A stretch of 64,000 bases of DNA, taken from NCBI GenBank assembly GCA_023403845.1, contig JAEYDL010000018.1, positions 124,001 through 188,000 of the forward strand, given 5' to 3'. Shown here piece by piece: positions 16,808 through 25,937 of the stretch. The notes beneath the pieces are model-generated. The model was not told the DNA's origin. It saw nothing but the letters and a program-made list of their open reading frames with translations, and did not search any database. The translations under genes and the position numbers were made by a program. The stretch is from Pseudomonadota bacterium. Lineage in GTDB: Bacteria; Desulfobacterota; Desulfovibrionia; Desulfovibrionales; Desulfovibrionaceae. The number at the start of each line of letters is the position of its first letter. Position 1 is the first letter of the stretch.

Positions 16808-17619
16808 ACGTCGCTCCGGCGTTTCGTCCCTGGCGACAGGCGGGAATAACCCACCTGCTGTTCGACGAAGCGACTGCCGCACAGATCAGGCAAGCCTCCG
16901 TGCAGTCCCGGACGGCCCCTGCGGCTCCTGTGGAGGCGGCGGGACCGGACACGCGCCGGAGTGAACCGCACGCGCAGAGAGCCGTGCGTCCGAGCCCTCC
17001 TCTTCCGCGGGAACAGGCGACGGTTTCCGCTGGAACGGCCCCCCGGTCCCCGGAAACACCCCGAGCAGAGAAAAACGGACGCACGCCCCCGGCCTGCCCC
17101 GTGCCCCGCACGACGGAAACGCCCTCTCACCCCATCGTGGCCCCTCGCCGGCTTGCGCCTGATCGCTGGCCGAGCTACTGGCGCTCGCTGCTCGAGCGGA
17201 CGCCGCAAACACCCGAAGTGGTCTGGACCTATCCGTCCCTGAGCAGAGATCTCGGAGGTGCGGCCGAAGCGGCTCACCGCGATTTTTTGCGCCGGCTGCT
17301 GGGTGATATGGGCATGCCGCGCGGCACCAACGCCTTCTGGCCCCTGAACGCCTATCCCTATGGAGAGGATGGAGGAGAAAGCTCGGTGGATGCGTCCATG
17401 TTCATGAGCGGCATTGACGTGCTCAACCCGGACATGGTCGTTCTCATGTGCGGCCGGGCTCCCATGGAACTGGGTCTGAACGGCCTTGGGCTGCTCATGC
17501 CCACAATCATCCGCGGCAGACGCTTTGTGGTCACTCCCCATGTGGATGACCTCATTCTCCAGCCCCGCCGTTACGCGCAGCTCGTCACATTTCTCAAGGG
17601 ACTGATCGCAGGACGCTGA
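16789..17619 (+). CDS. Conserved-looking protein of unknown function, GTG start
   Basis: The frame continuing to 17619 has no ATG near the end of coaBC. A GTG at 16789, 19 bases inside coaBC, gives 276 residues beginning VAPVPLNVAPAFRPW. Residues about 35-125 are a low-complexity linker rich in Pro, Arg, Ala and Thr. The C-terminal 145 residues look folded: DRWPSYWRSLLERTP, VVWTYPSLSRDL, GTNAFWPLNAYPYG, MFMSGIDVLNPDMVVLMCG and RRFVVTPHVDDLI. The alternation of hydrophobic strands and the FWP motif faintly recall the uracil-DNA glycosylase fold, but no catalytic motif is visible, so this is only a guess. It sits between coaBC and an epimerase gene. Confidence 0.65.
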   Translation: MAPVPLNVAPAFRPWRQAGITHLLFDEATAAQIRQASVQSRTAPAAPVEAAGPDTRRSEPHAQRAVRPSPPLPREQATVSAGTAPRSPETPRAEKNGRTPPACPVPRTTETPSHPIVAPRRLAPDRWPSYWRSLLERTPQTPEVVWTYPSLSRDLGGAAEAAHRDFLRRLLGDMGMPRGTNAFWPLNAYPYGEDGGESSVDASMFMSGIDVLNPDMVVLMCGRAPMELGLNGLGLLMPTIIRGRRFVVTPHVDDLILQPRRYAQLVTFLKGLIAGR

Positions 17620-17683
17620 GTCCGTCTCTACGCCCCGCGTCTTCCCGTACCGCCTGCCAGACAGGCGCAATACGGAGCGTTTC

Positions 17684-18691
17684 ATGCATGTACTGGTCAC
17701 CGGCGCAGCCGGATTCATCGGTTTTCATCTCAGCCGCCGCCTGATCGCGGACGGCCATACGGTCATCGGCATCGACAATCTCAACGACTATTATTCGGTT
17801 CAGCTCAAGACAGACCGACTGAAACAGCTCGAAAGCTGCGCCGGATTCCGTTTCGAGCGCATGGATCTTGCGGACGCGGAAGCTCTCGAAAGCCTGTTCG
17901 CTCAGGAACGCTTCACGCATGTGGTCAACCTTGCGGCGCAGGCGGGCGTGCGCTACAGTCTCGAGAATCCGAAAAGCTACGTTCAGTCCAATCTGGTCGG
18001 CTTCGCCAACCTGCTCGAATGTTGCCGCCACGGGGCAATCGAACATCTGGTGTTCGCTTCATCGAGTTCCGTCTACGGTCTGAACACGTCCATGCCCTTC
18101 TCCGTGCGCGACAATGTGGATCACCCCGTCAGTCTCTATGCGGCCTCAAAGAAGTCCAACGAACTCATGGCCCATGCCTACAGCCATCTGTTCCGCATTC
18201 CCTGTACGGGCTTGCGCTTCTTCACCGTCTATGGCCCCTGGGGACGTCCGGACATGGCTCTCTTCCTGTTCACGCAGGCCATTCTTGCAGGAAAGCCCAT
18301 CAATGTCTTCAACGAAGGCAAAATGCGCAGAGACTTTACCTACATCGACGACATCATCGAAGGCGTGGTACGGGTCATGCGGCGTCCCCCGGTCGAAAAC
18401 CGGCACTGGAATGCGGCGACACCCAACCCGGGGACCAGCTCCGCGCCGTGGCGCGTCTACAATATCGGCAACAACAACACCGTGGAGCTGGGTCAGTTCA
18501 TCGATACCTTGGAACAGGAACTCGGCCGTAAGGCCATCCGCAACCTCATGCCCATGCAGCCGGGCGACGTGGAAGCGACCTGGGCTGATGTGGATGATCT
18601 CGTCGCGGATACGGGCTTTTCCCCTTCCACTACGGTGGAAAACGGAATTCGGGCCTTCGTCAAATGGTACAGGGCATACTATAACGCATGA
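17684..18691 (+). CDS. UDP-glucuronate 4-epimerase (NAD-dependent SDR)
   Basis: The 335-residue protein is an extended short-chain dehydrogenase. Features are the NAD-binding GAAGFIG (7-13), the DNLNDYYSVQLK segment typical of UDP-glucuronate epimerases (CapI, LpsL, Uae), NLAAQAGVRYS, the catalytic YAASK near residue 150 and FTVYGPWGRPDMALF. The family converts UDP-glucuronate to UDP-galacturonate for capsule or lipopolysaccharide. The combination AQAGVRYSLENP and PWGRPDMA is much closer to these enzymes than to GalE. GGAG lies seven bases before the ATG. No other sugar-nucleotide genes adjoin it. Confidence 0.88.
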   Translation: MHVLVTGAAGFIGFHLSRRLIADGHTVIGIDNLNDYYSVQLKTDRLKQLESCAGFRFERMDLADAEALESLFAQERFTHVVNLAAQAGVRYSLENPKSYVQSNLVGFANLLECCRHGAIEHLVFASSSSVYGLNTSMPFSVRDNVDHPVSLYAASKKSNELMAHAYSHLFRIPCTGLRFFTVYGPWGRPDMALFLFTQAILAGKPINVFNEGKMRRDFTYIDDIIEGVVRVMRRPPVENRHWNAATPNPGTSSAPWRVYNIGNNNTVELGQFIDTLEQELGRKAIRNLMPMQPGDVEATWADVDDLVADTGFSPSTTVENGIRAFVKWYRAYYNA

Positions 18692-18721
18692 CCCCACACG
18701 CACGTTTCCCGAAATAGCATG

Positions 18722-18755
18722 AAAAAAGGGAGAGGACAGATCCTCTCCCTTTTTT
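18722..18755. terminator. Bidirectional terminator between epimerase and DUF2333 genes
   Basis: A perfect 15-bp stem runs from AAAAAAGGGAGAGGA (18722-18736) to TCCTCTCCCTTTTTT (18741-18755) with a 4-base loop. The A and T runs at the ends let it serve both converging genes. Confidence 0.92.
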
Positions 18756-18816
18756 CATCATCTGAAGACTGGATGCCGCCCCGTCCGGAACTCAGGCAGG
18801 CGCGGCTGACGCCGCG

Positions 18817-19749
18817 TCAGATGCGGATGCTGTCGCGGATGTCTTCAAGCCGGTTCTTGGCGAACATAAGATAGGATATGATCAGCTCGCCCGAATTCAT
18901 TTTGGACGTGATGTACAAAGGGTCATAGGTACAGATCCGGTTCATGTAATCCAGAGCGGACTTCATGTCCTCCGCATTGTTCTTTTCCCGGATTTCGGGA
19001 TACAGCTCATTGAGCGCATTGATGAAGTCGCGCACGACCAGCACGATCCCCTGCACTTCATAAATCCTGTTGTCCAGCTCATAAAAGTTCAGACTCTGGG
19101 AATTCTGGAGAAGCCCCAGCGCATAGCCGAGCAGGTTCTGCCCCACAACAAGGTCAAAGGACGCATACAGATCGTCGGCCCGGCAATTGTAGACACCCTT
19201 GCCGGTATCCAGCGAATTCTTGTATTCCTCCACAAGCTTGAGTCCCTTCTTGTACGAGGATTCCGCCGACGGGAACATGAAGCTGCGCGGATCGATGGCG
19301 AAGTTGTTCAGACGCGCCCGGTACAGGAAATCGCTTTCCCTGTCGTTGGTCCCCAGTTTGGCGATGGTCATGGAATACAGATCCATGAGCACCTTGGTCG
19401 CATGGTAGACGCCGTACTGGCGATAGGCCCTGTTATCGAGCACATAGCGGTTGAACAGAATGTCGTTGATGCTCCAGCCGAACGTGGAATCAAGCTCATA
19501 GCGCATCTGATGGGTGATGGCGTCCACCAGAATTTTTCCCTTTTCGTTTTCAGCCATTTTGGAGCCATCCGCCACGAAAACCGGTTCAGGAAATTCCGTG
19601 CGGTCAATGCGGGCATAGAGCTGCTGAGCGCCCCACACAACAAACACCAGCCCCACGAGCAGGCAGACCTGAAAGAGCAGCGTCTTGCCGACAATTTTGC
19701 ATTTTTCGTATAAACCCAACTGGAAAGGCAATTTCAAGGTACACCTCAT
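18817..19749 (-). CDS. DUF2333 family membrane-anchored protein
   Basis: From the ATG at 19749 the protein is 310 residues. A hydrophobic helix near residues 20-40 (TLLFQVCLLVGLVFVVWG) anchors a mostly helical domain with ELDSTFGWSINDILFNRYVLDN and the long C-terminal helices typical of DUF2333, a family of unknown role. The start is uncertain. The ATG has no clear ribosome site, whereas a TTG four codons later (19737) follows GAGGTG at good spacing; either gives almost the same protein. It is convergent with the epimerase and shares its terminator. Confidence 0.82.
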   Translation of the reverse strand: MRCTLKLPFQLGLYEKCKIVGKTLLFQVCLLVGLVFVVWGAQQLYARIDRTEFPEPVFVADGSKMAENEKGKILVDAITHQMRYELDSTFGWSINDILFNRYVLDNRAYRQYGVYHATKVLMDLYSMTIAKLGTNDRESDFLYRARLNNFAIDPRSFMFPSAESSYKKGLKLVEEYKNSLDTGKGVYNCRADDLYASFDLVVGQNLLGYALGLLQNSQSLNFYELDNRIYEVQGIVLVVRDFINALNELYPEIREKNNAEDMKSALDYMNRICTYDPLYITSKMNSGELIISYLMFAKNRLEDIRDSIRI

Positions 19750-19899
19750 TAGTCTTCGGAAGGAAGCTCGCCCTTCCGGCCTGAATGCCGCGGATTGTGT
19801 TCCCAGGAAAACAATCCGCAACGAAAAGAAAAAACATGCCGACCCGTCCCGATCGGTCACACGCCGGAAACGCCCCGGTCCATTGCAGTCAAATAAGCC

Positions 19900-21072
19900 C
19901 TAACTTGCGGGAATCAAGTCCACGGGCTGGGTCAGGAGAAAATTTCCCTTCAATATCCATTCTTTCAACGTGTCCGCCACTTCCAGAGAAAGTACGCGAC
20001 TGGTCAGGGGCACAGAAGGAATCCGTCTTCCCTGAATCTCCACTTCGCCGGACAGCAGCTCGTCGAATCGTACATGCTGGATGACGCGCGGGATGTCGTT
20101 CGGATAGTCATAGCCGTAATCCTTGACCGGCATGAGAATGTCATGGTCGGAAACGCCGGTGAAGGCGGCAATCTCCTCGTTGAGCACAGGGATCGGAATG
20201 CCCACGCCCACAGCAAGGGAAACGCCGTAGCCAATCAAGGAGAGACCGCGCAGGTAACGCGCCTTCATGCCCTTGAGATCTCCGCGCAGCATGAGCGTGC
20301 CCGCGCCGGAAAGGGGCAGTCCTCCTTCCGTGCGCTTCGGGGAGGGTACATGCTGCGTACCCGCGCCGATGACATACCCGGTTCCGCCACCGAGAAAAAT
20401 CCGCGTCCCCGTCCCGATGGTCCGGAACAACGGATCATTGAGCAACGGCGAGAGACAACCAGCCGTCGCAAAGTTGACGTTACGCATGCCCGGCTTCAGC
20501 GGCCCCATATAGGTATAGATCATGCGATTCGTGCAATTCACCGCCGCATTGTAATTCTGGTAGCAATTCCGTGGATTCAGCAGCTGTGCATACGGCAGAT
20601 CGTTCAACGTCACCGAGCGGTCCAGCGTCTTGCGCGGATAGCAGTCCGTACCATAGGCCGCAGCACGCAAGCGGACGGCCTTGCCGGAGACAAGATCCTC
20701 GATCACATGGCCGCCGCCGTATCTGAACTGTCCGGGGTACACCTTGTTCTGGGGATCGTCATCGGGCAGTTCCGTCGCCCCGAGATAGGAATCCACGGCG
20801 GCAAGTCCGGCATAGGCGGGAACGTCGTTGAGCCAGACTTTCGACGTCCGAATCTTGGGCGGTTCCGGCTGCCCGATATTGAACAGCAGTCCCGAGGAAC
20901 ACATGGGGGAAAAGGTTCCGGTAGTCACAACGTCCACTTCCTTCGCAGCCTGTTCTGCGCCGAGACGGCGAACCGCCTCGACCATTTCCTCTGCGTTGAG
21001 GACGACGGCCTGTCCCTTTCTGATCCGCTCGTTGATTTCCGCGATGCTCTTGACGACCTTGTGTGAAGACAC
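19900..21072 (-). CDS. Homocysteine biosynthesis protein (HcyBio, DUF39)
   Basis: A GTG at 21072, preceded by GGAAGGGAAGAG, gives 390 residues starting SSHKVVKSIAEINERI. Diagnostic segments of the DUF39/HcyBio family are VTTGTFSPMCSSGLLFNIG with the conserved cysteine, the RFRYGGGHVIEDL-like stretch, LNPRNCYQNYNAAVNCTNR, TAGCLSPLLNDP and FLGGGTGYVIGAGTQH. In methanogens and sulfate reducers this family inserts sulfide into aspartate semialdehyde to make homocysteine, together with a NIL-ferredoxin partner. The frame ends after the DUF39 region with no CBS or ferredoxin domain, so the partner must be elsewhere. A longer frame to 21189 exists but its extra residues look random. Confidence 0.88.
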   Translation of the reverse strand: MSSHKVVKSIAEINERIRKGQAVVLNAEEMVEAVRRLGAEQAAKEVDVVTTGTFSPMCSSGLLFNIGQPEPPKIRTSKVWLNDVPAYAGLAAVDSYLGATELPDDDPQNKVYPGQFRYGGGHVIEDLVSGKAVRLRAAAYGTDCYPRKTLDRSVTLNDLPYAQLLNPRNCYQNYNAAVNCTNRMIYTYMGPLKPGMRNVNFATAGCLSPLLNDPLFRTIGTGTRIFLGGGTGYVIGAGTQHVPSPKRTEGGLPLSGAGTLMLRGDLKGMKARYLRGLSLIGYGVSLAVGVGIPIPVLNEEIAAFTGVSDHDILMPVKDYGYDYPNDIPRVIQHVRFDELLSGEVEIQGRRIPSVPLTSRVLSLEVADTLKEWILKGNFLLTQPVDLIPAS

Positions 21073-21371
21073 GCTGCTCTTCCCTTCCTGTAGTTGCTGT
21101 CCGCTGATTCGGGTTCTTCCACAATAGCACAGGCAGGGTTCCCCGTCTATATGGGCATATTCGGCACGTGCATGATAACATGGCGTCATCCCGGATATAT
21201 TCTCATATCACCGCTGCGGCGACGCCATGTCTTTCCTGCGGGACCGCCCCTCTGTTCTCAGTCCTCGTCGCGACGGGTCTGAAGTTCGGGCTGGTTGCTT
21301 CTTGGCTGTGCAGACGCTTTGTGATACATGAGCCGTCAATGGGCGCAAGCCTTTACCTATCTGGAGATTTC

Positions 21372-22301
21372 ATGATCCATTCCCGATATTCGTTCAATTC
21401 CTCCCAAAAAGTCGAAGAAATGCTCAAACGGGATGCCTCCGCGCGTCATGCCGAAGCAACTGCCGGGGAATCCGGTCCAAGTCCGAAGCCCGAGACCGAA
21501 TCCGGGCAGGAAGCACAGCCGCAGGAGACTCTTTTCGGCAGACAATTTTCAGCCAGGGAACAGAAAAATCTGTTTCTGTATCTGATTATCGGCATCGTTC
21601 TTGTAGAGCTGGCCGTGACCGTGGGCGCCGTCGTCTACAGCATCACCAATGCCCAGCCCTCACCAGCCGGTGGAGCGCCAAGATTCAGGTTTCCCTGGAT
21701 CGGCTATACCGTAGCTGTAATCATGGTTCCCGTCCTCGCGATGCTGCTGGTCAACCTGGTCAGCATGGGCTTTTCGCGCAGTTCCGGCGGCGAAGAACAA
21801 AACCTTGAAGGCGTTCCCCAGCGCATGAGAACCTTTTTCGCGCTGGTCCGGGGCGCTCCGACGATTATCCTGTTCGCCGGATTCGTGCTTATGGGAGCGG
21901 CGATCTACTATCTTGACGGAGTGATGGAACTGCTTCTCAAGCTCGGGGAACATTTCCATCTCGTAGCCATCTGGATCGTGGGGGGATTTGCCTTCGCGTG
22001 GACCGTAAGCTACATCGTCCGGGCCTGGATGCACTACAAGACCAGGCAGATGGAAGCGGAATACGCCTTCCGGCAGGAAGTGCTCGAACGGACAGGCATG
22101 GTGATTCTTGAAACCAAGCACGCCCCGACGACAGAGCTGCGCATGCTGCCATCGGCGTCCACCGCACCAGCCCCTGAACCGCCGGCGCTGGATGTGGACG
22201 TCACGCCGGCTCTGCCCGAATCCAAAGCGGCGCTGGACGAGACCGTCCCGGGGGATGCAATGCCGCCCCGGCTCGATTCCGAAGGGGATATCCGGCGTTG
22301 A
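21372..22301 (+). CDS. Four-span membrane protein of unknown function
   Basis: The ATG at 21372, with GGAG seven bases upstream, gives 309 residues. A charged N-terminal 70 residues is followed by four predicted spans at about 75-100 (LFLYLIIGIVLVELAVTVGA), 115-140 (IGYTVAVIMVPVLAMLLVNL), 165-190 (TIILFAGFVLMGAAIYYL) and 205-230 (VAIWIVGGFAFAWTVSYIV). A cytoplasmic tail of about 75 residues rich in Pro, Ala and acidic residues completes it. I do not recognise the family. It is divergent from the homocysteine gene and upstream of trpS, from which 235 non-coding bases separate it. Confidence 0.75.
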   Translation: MIHSRYSFNSSQKVEEMLKRDASARHAEATAGESGPSPKPETESGQEAQPQETLFGRQFSAREQKNLFLYLIIGIVLVELAVTVGAVVYSITNAQPSPAGGAPRFRFPWIGYTVAVIMVPVLAMLLVNLVSMGFSRSSGGEEQNLEGVPQRMRTFFALVRGAPTIILFAGFVLMGAAIYYLDGVMELLLKLGEHFHLVAIWIVGGFAFAWTVSYIVRAWMHYKTRQMEAEYAFRQEVLERTGMVILETKHAPTTELRMLPSASTAPAPEPPALDVDVTPALPESKAALDETVPGDAMPPRLDSEGDIRR

Positions 22302-22536
22302 CGGTTTCGGCTCCCGATTCCAGCAGCCCTCGACGCCCGGGATATCCCTCCGCCCCCCTCTCACGCCAGCCGTTCGTATTCATTTCCGGCAGCGGCGGAG
22401 ACCATGAATCACGGATGCGCGGAAAATGAAAAACGGCATCACAGAACTGTGGCAACAGACGAATGAAAGCATAAACCAAGCCGCGTTGGCCTCAAGAAGC
22501 CATGGGCAATCCAGTACCAGAACACGAGAGGATCAA

Positions 22537-23631
22537 ATGGGAAAGATCATATTGACCGGCGACCGCCCCACAGGCAGGCTGCATGTAGGACATTACGTAG
22601 GCTCCCTGAAACGCCGGGTGGAACTCCAAAATTCGGGCGAATTCGATGAAATCTATATCATGATCGCGGATGCCCAGGCGCTGACGGACAACGTGGACAA
22701 CCCGGAAAAGGTGCGCCAGAACATTATCGAAGTGGCTCTGGACTATCTGGCCTGCGGACTGGACCCGGAAAAGTCCACGCTCTTCATTCAGTCGCAGATT
22801 CCCGAACTCTGCGAAATGACCTTTTATTACATGAATCTGGTGACCGTCTCCAGACTTCAGCGGAATCCGACGGTCAAATCCGAAATCCAGCTGCGCAACT
22901 TCGAGACCAGCATTCCCGTGGGCTTCTTCACCTATCCTATCAGTCAGGCCGCAGACATCACCGCGTTCAAGGCTACGACCGTGCCGGCAGGAGAAGACCA
23001 GGCTCCCATGATCGAACAGACCAAAGAAATTGTGCATAAATTTAACGCCGTGTATGGGAATACACTTGTGGAGCCGACCATTCTGCTGCCGGACAACGAA
23101 GCCTGCCTCCGTCTCCCCGGCATCGACGGCAAGGCCAAGATGAGCAAGTCCCTCGGGAACTGCATCTATCTGTCCGACTCCGAAGCGGAAATAAAGAAAA
23201 AGATCATGTCCATGTTCACCGATCCCAATCACCTCAGGGTGGAAGATCCGGGACAGGTGGAAGGCAATCCGGTGTTCATCTATCTGGACGCGTTCTGCCG
23301 GGATGAGCACTTCGAACGCTTCCTCCCCGACTACGGAAATCTTGATGAACTGAAGGCCCACTATACCCGCGGAGGTCTTGGCGACGTGAAGGTGAAGAAA
23401 TTCCTGAACAACATTCTTCAGGAAGAACTTCGCCCCATTCGTGAGCGCCGCAAGGAAATCGCCAAGGATATTCCGGCAGTCTACCGGATTCTGGAAGAAG
23501 GAAGCCGCAAGGCCGAAAAAAAGGCTGCGGAAACCCTGGCGGAAATGAAAAGGGCCATGAAGATCAACTATTTTGAGGACAAACAGCTGATCGCCGAACA
23601 GGCGGAGCGTTTCGGATCTCAGGAAAACTGA
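22537..23631 (+). CDS. trpS: Tryptophanyl-tRNA synthetase
   Basis: The class Ic synthetase charges tRNA-Trp. The ATG at 22537 follows GAGAGGA and starts MGKIILTGDRPTGRLHVGHY, in which TGRLHVGHY is the HIGH-type signature. The second ATP motif KMSKS is at residues 201-205, within GIDGKAKMSKSLGN. The 364-residue length and the AGEDQAPMIEQTKEI segment fit bacterial TrpRS. A longer open frame upstream begins at 22426 but lacks family similarity. It is convergent with pyrE. Confidence 0.95.
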   Translation: MGKIILTGDRPTGRLHVGHYVGSLKRRVELQNSGEFDEIYIMIADAQALTDNVDNPEKVRQNIIEVALDYLACGLDPEKSTLFIQSQIPELCEMTFYYMNLVTVSRLQRNPTVKSEIQLRNFETSIPVGFFTYPISQAADITAFKATTVPAGEDQAPMIEQTKEIVHKFNAVYGNTLVEPTILLPDNEACLRLPGIDGKAKMSKSLGNCIYLSDSEAEIKKKIMSMFTDPNHLRVEDPGQVEGNPVFIYLDAFCRDEHFERFLPDYGNLDELKAHYTRGGLGDVKVKKFLNNILQEELRPIRERRKEIAKDIPAVYRILEEGSRKAEKKAAETLAEMKRAMKINYFEDKQLIAEQAERFGSQEN

Positions 23632-23830
23632 TCTTCGCGAAACCTTTTCAGTCTCATCCCCAGAAAGTACGCCGGGGCCGCCTTCAGTCTCCGGCATTCA
23701 CCGGAAGGGCTTTCGGCACGGGACGGGGACTGTCAGGGCCGACGGCCCGACTTGTCCGCGAAGTTCAGCCCGCAAAATTCAGTCAAGGACAGGACCAAAA
23801 ACATCGTTCCGGGCATGAGGCCCGATATGG

Positions 23831-23867
23831 GAGAAGCGCCGCCGACCCAAGGTCGACGACGCTTCTC
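23831..23867 (-). terminator. Long hairpin downstream of pyrE, complete only in minus-strand RNA
   Basis: GAGAAGCGCCGCCGACC (23831-23847) and GGTCGACGACGCTTCTC (23851-23867) face each other around a 3-base loop. On the minus strand both mismatches become G-U pairs, giving a continuous 17-bp stem. This fits a structure at the end of the pyrE transcript. No T-run follows. Confidence 0.6.
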
Positions 23868-23893
23868 TTCATGACGACGTCTGTACGCGCCGA

Positions 23894-24457
23894 TCAGTCT
23901 TCTCTGGCCAGTTTCACCAGCTCGGGACGGGTGAACAGCGACAACAGATGATACCCCTGAGCCTCGATAGCCTCCCGGCCACCTTCCCCGCGGTCGAGCA
24001 CGGTGCACACGGCCACCACGTTCAGCCCGGCTGCCTTGACTCGCTCGCAGGCCTTCATGAGAGAGCCGCCGGTAGTCACCACGTCCTCAAGCATGGCGAC
24101 CCGGTCGCCGGGCTTGAAATTGGCAAGGCCTTCCACATACTGCCCTGTCCCGTGCCCCTTGGGTTCCTTGCGCACGATGAGTCCGGCCAAAGGCCGTCCC
24201 TTTTCATGAGAAATCACGGTGGTAGCTGAAATCAGCGGATCCGCGCCCATGGTCATGCCGCCCACGCCCACCACATCCACATCGGCCAGCAGTTCATTGA
24301 ACAGTGTGCCGATCAGCCACGAGCCTTCGGGGTGCAGAGCCGTCTGGCGGCAGTCGAAGTAATAGTCGCTCTTGCGCCCGGAAGCGAGCGTGAAATCGCC
24401 CTCACGGTAAGAACGTTCAATCAGAATCTTGGCGAGGCGTTTCTTCAATTCGTGCAT
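23894..24457 (-). CDS. pyrE: Orotate phosphoribosyltransferase
   Basis: The ATG at 24457 after AGGAGAG gives 187 residues beginning MHELKKRLAKILIERSY. PyrE joins orotate and PRPP to form OMP in pyrimidine synthesis. The PRPP loop is VAMLEDVVTTGGSLMKA, and the catalytic loop lysines and histidine are in VRKEPKGHGTGQYVEG. FTLASGRKSDYYFDCRQTAL near the start is typical. It lies 115 bases after purB on the same strand, so one purine and one pyrimidine gene may be co-transcribed. Confidence 0.95.
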   Translation of the reverse strand: MHELKKRLAKILIERSYREGDFTLASGRKSDYYFDCRQTALHPEGSWLIGTLFNELLADVDVVGVGGMTMGADPLISATTVISHEKGRPLAGLIVRKEPKGHGTGQYVEGLANFKPGDRVAMLEDVVTTGGSLMKACERVKAAGLNVVAVCTVLDRGEGGREAIEAQGYHLLSLFTRPELVKLARED

Positions 24458-24572
24458 GATCTCTCCTGATGCGTTGCGGGCGCTCGCGCGTCTCCGCAGG
24501 TCTGTTTTCAGTGTATGCAGAAGGATTCCACAGACAGGCCGTCCCGTGCAGACGGAAAGCGTACCGGCCCCC

Positions 24573-25880
24573 TTACGCGAACACGCGATCGAGAATCTCC
24601 TTTTCATGCCGCAGATAGAACTGGCTGTCGAACAGCCTGTCCAGCTCGGCGGCGTCGAGACGGGCAGCAATGGCAGGATCCGCCTTGATCAGCTCGGGGA
24701 AGGACTGACGGGTTTCCCAGCTCTTCATGGCGTTCTTCTGAACCATCACATAGGCTTCCTGCCGCGGTATTCCGGTTTCAATGAGCGCAGTGAGCACCCG
24801 CTGGGAGAAGTAGAGGCCAAAGGACGCATCCATATTGCGGGCCATATTCTCAGGCAAGATACGCAGGCCTTCCAGCAGCCGCGACAGACGATGCAGCACA
24901 TAATCCATCAAGATGGTGGAATCGGGCATAATTACGCGTTCCACGGAGGAATGGCTGATGTCCCGCTCGTGCCACAAGGCCTGATTTTCCAGCGAAGCCA
25001 GCGCGTTGGTCCGAATCAGACGGGACAGGCCGCTCATGTTCTCCGCGGAAATGGGATTCTTCTTGTGCGGCATGGCCGAGGATCCCTTCTGCCCCTTGCT
25101 GAAACCTTCCTCCACTTCCCGCACTTCCGTGCGCTGGAGATGGCGCAGCTCCACGCAAAGCCGCTCTATGGTCCCGGCAGTGACGGCAAGAGCGGTGAAG
25201 TAGGCGGCGTGCCGGTCGCGCTGAATGATCTGGGTGGAAATCTCGTCAGCCTTCAGGCCAAGCAGCTCGCAGACCATGCCTTCGACCTGAGGAGACAGAA
25301 CGGTGTAGGTTCCCACCGCGCCGGAGAGCTTGCCCACGCGCATGTCGTCGAGAGCCGTGGCGAACCGGACACGGTCGCGCTTGAATTCGGCATAGAAATT
25401 GGCCATCTTGAGCGCGAAGCTGGTGGGTTCGGCATGGATGCCGTGTGTCCGCCCCATGCACAGAAGCCCCTGATGATCCAGAGCGAGCTTCTTGAGCACG
25501 CCGAGCAGTCGATCATACCCCTGCAGAATCAGTTCTCCCGCTTCGACCATCAGCAGCGAACCGGCGGTGTCCACAATATCAGAGGACGTGCAGCCCAGAT
25601 GAATGAACCGGGATGCCGGGCCGACCTTCTCTTCCACGGCGGTCAGGAAGGCGATCACGTCATGGCGGGTGATTTCCTCAATCTCCAGAGCACGCTGCAC
25701 GAAGGCGGCATCCACCTCGAACGCAGCTTCCTTGCGGATTGTTTCCATGTCCGCATCCGGGATCACCCCGAGCCGATTCCAGGCCTCGCACACGGCCAGT
25801 TCCACGCGCATCCACGTTTGATAGCGGTTTTCGGGCGTCCAAATCTTGCCCATTTCGGGGCGGGTGTAGCGGTCGATCAT
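24573..25880 (-). CDS. purB: Adenylosuccinate lyase
   Basis: The 435-residue protein is a fumarase/aspartase-superfamily lyase that acts twice in purine synthesis (SAICAR to AICAR, and adenylosuccinate to AMP). It starts MIDRYTRPEMGKIWT, has HLGCTSSDIVDTAG, CMGRTHGIHAEPTSF with a catalytic His, and the superfamily signature SSAMPHKKNP near residue 263. AGGAG lies seven bases before the ATG. An fmdB-type gene is just upstream but is separated by a terminator hairpin. Confidence 0.96.
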   Translation of the reverse strand: MIDRYTRPEMGKIWTPENRYQTWMRVELAVCEAWNRLGVIPDADMETIRKEAAFEVDAAFVQRALEIEEITRHDVIAFLTAVEEKVGPASRFIHLGCTSSDIVDTAGSLLMVEAGELILQGYDRLLGVLKKLALDHQGLLCMGRTHGIHAEPTSFALKMANFYAEFKRDRVRFATALDDMRVGKLSGAVGTYTVLSPQVEGMVCELLGLKADEISTQIIQRDRHAAYFTALAVTAGTIERLCVELRHLQRTEVREVEEGFSKGQKGSSAMPHKKNPISAENMSGLSRLIRTNALASLENQALWHERDISHSSVERVIMPDSTILMDYVLHRLSRLLEGLRILPENMARNMDASFGLYFSQRVLTALIETGIPRQEAYVMVQKNAMKSWETRQSFPELIKADPAIAARLDAAELDRLFDSQFYLRHEKEILDRVFA

Positions 25881-25903
25881 GATGGGCTCCTGAAAAAAGT
25901 GTG

Positions 25904-25932
25904 AAAAACGGCGCGGGCCGAACCCACGCCGT
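25904..25932 (-). terminator. Terminator of the FmdB-family gene
   Basis: On the minus strand ACGGCGTGGG and CCCGCGCCGT pair over 10 bp with one G-U around a TTCGG loop, followed by TTTTT. It lies between the zinc-ribbon gene and purB. Confidence 0.8.
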
Positions 25933-25937
25933 GAACA

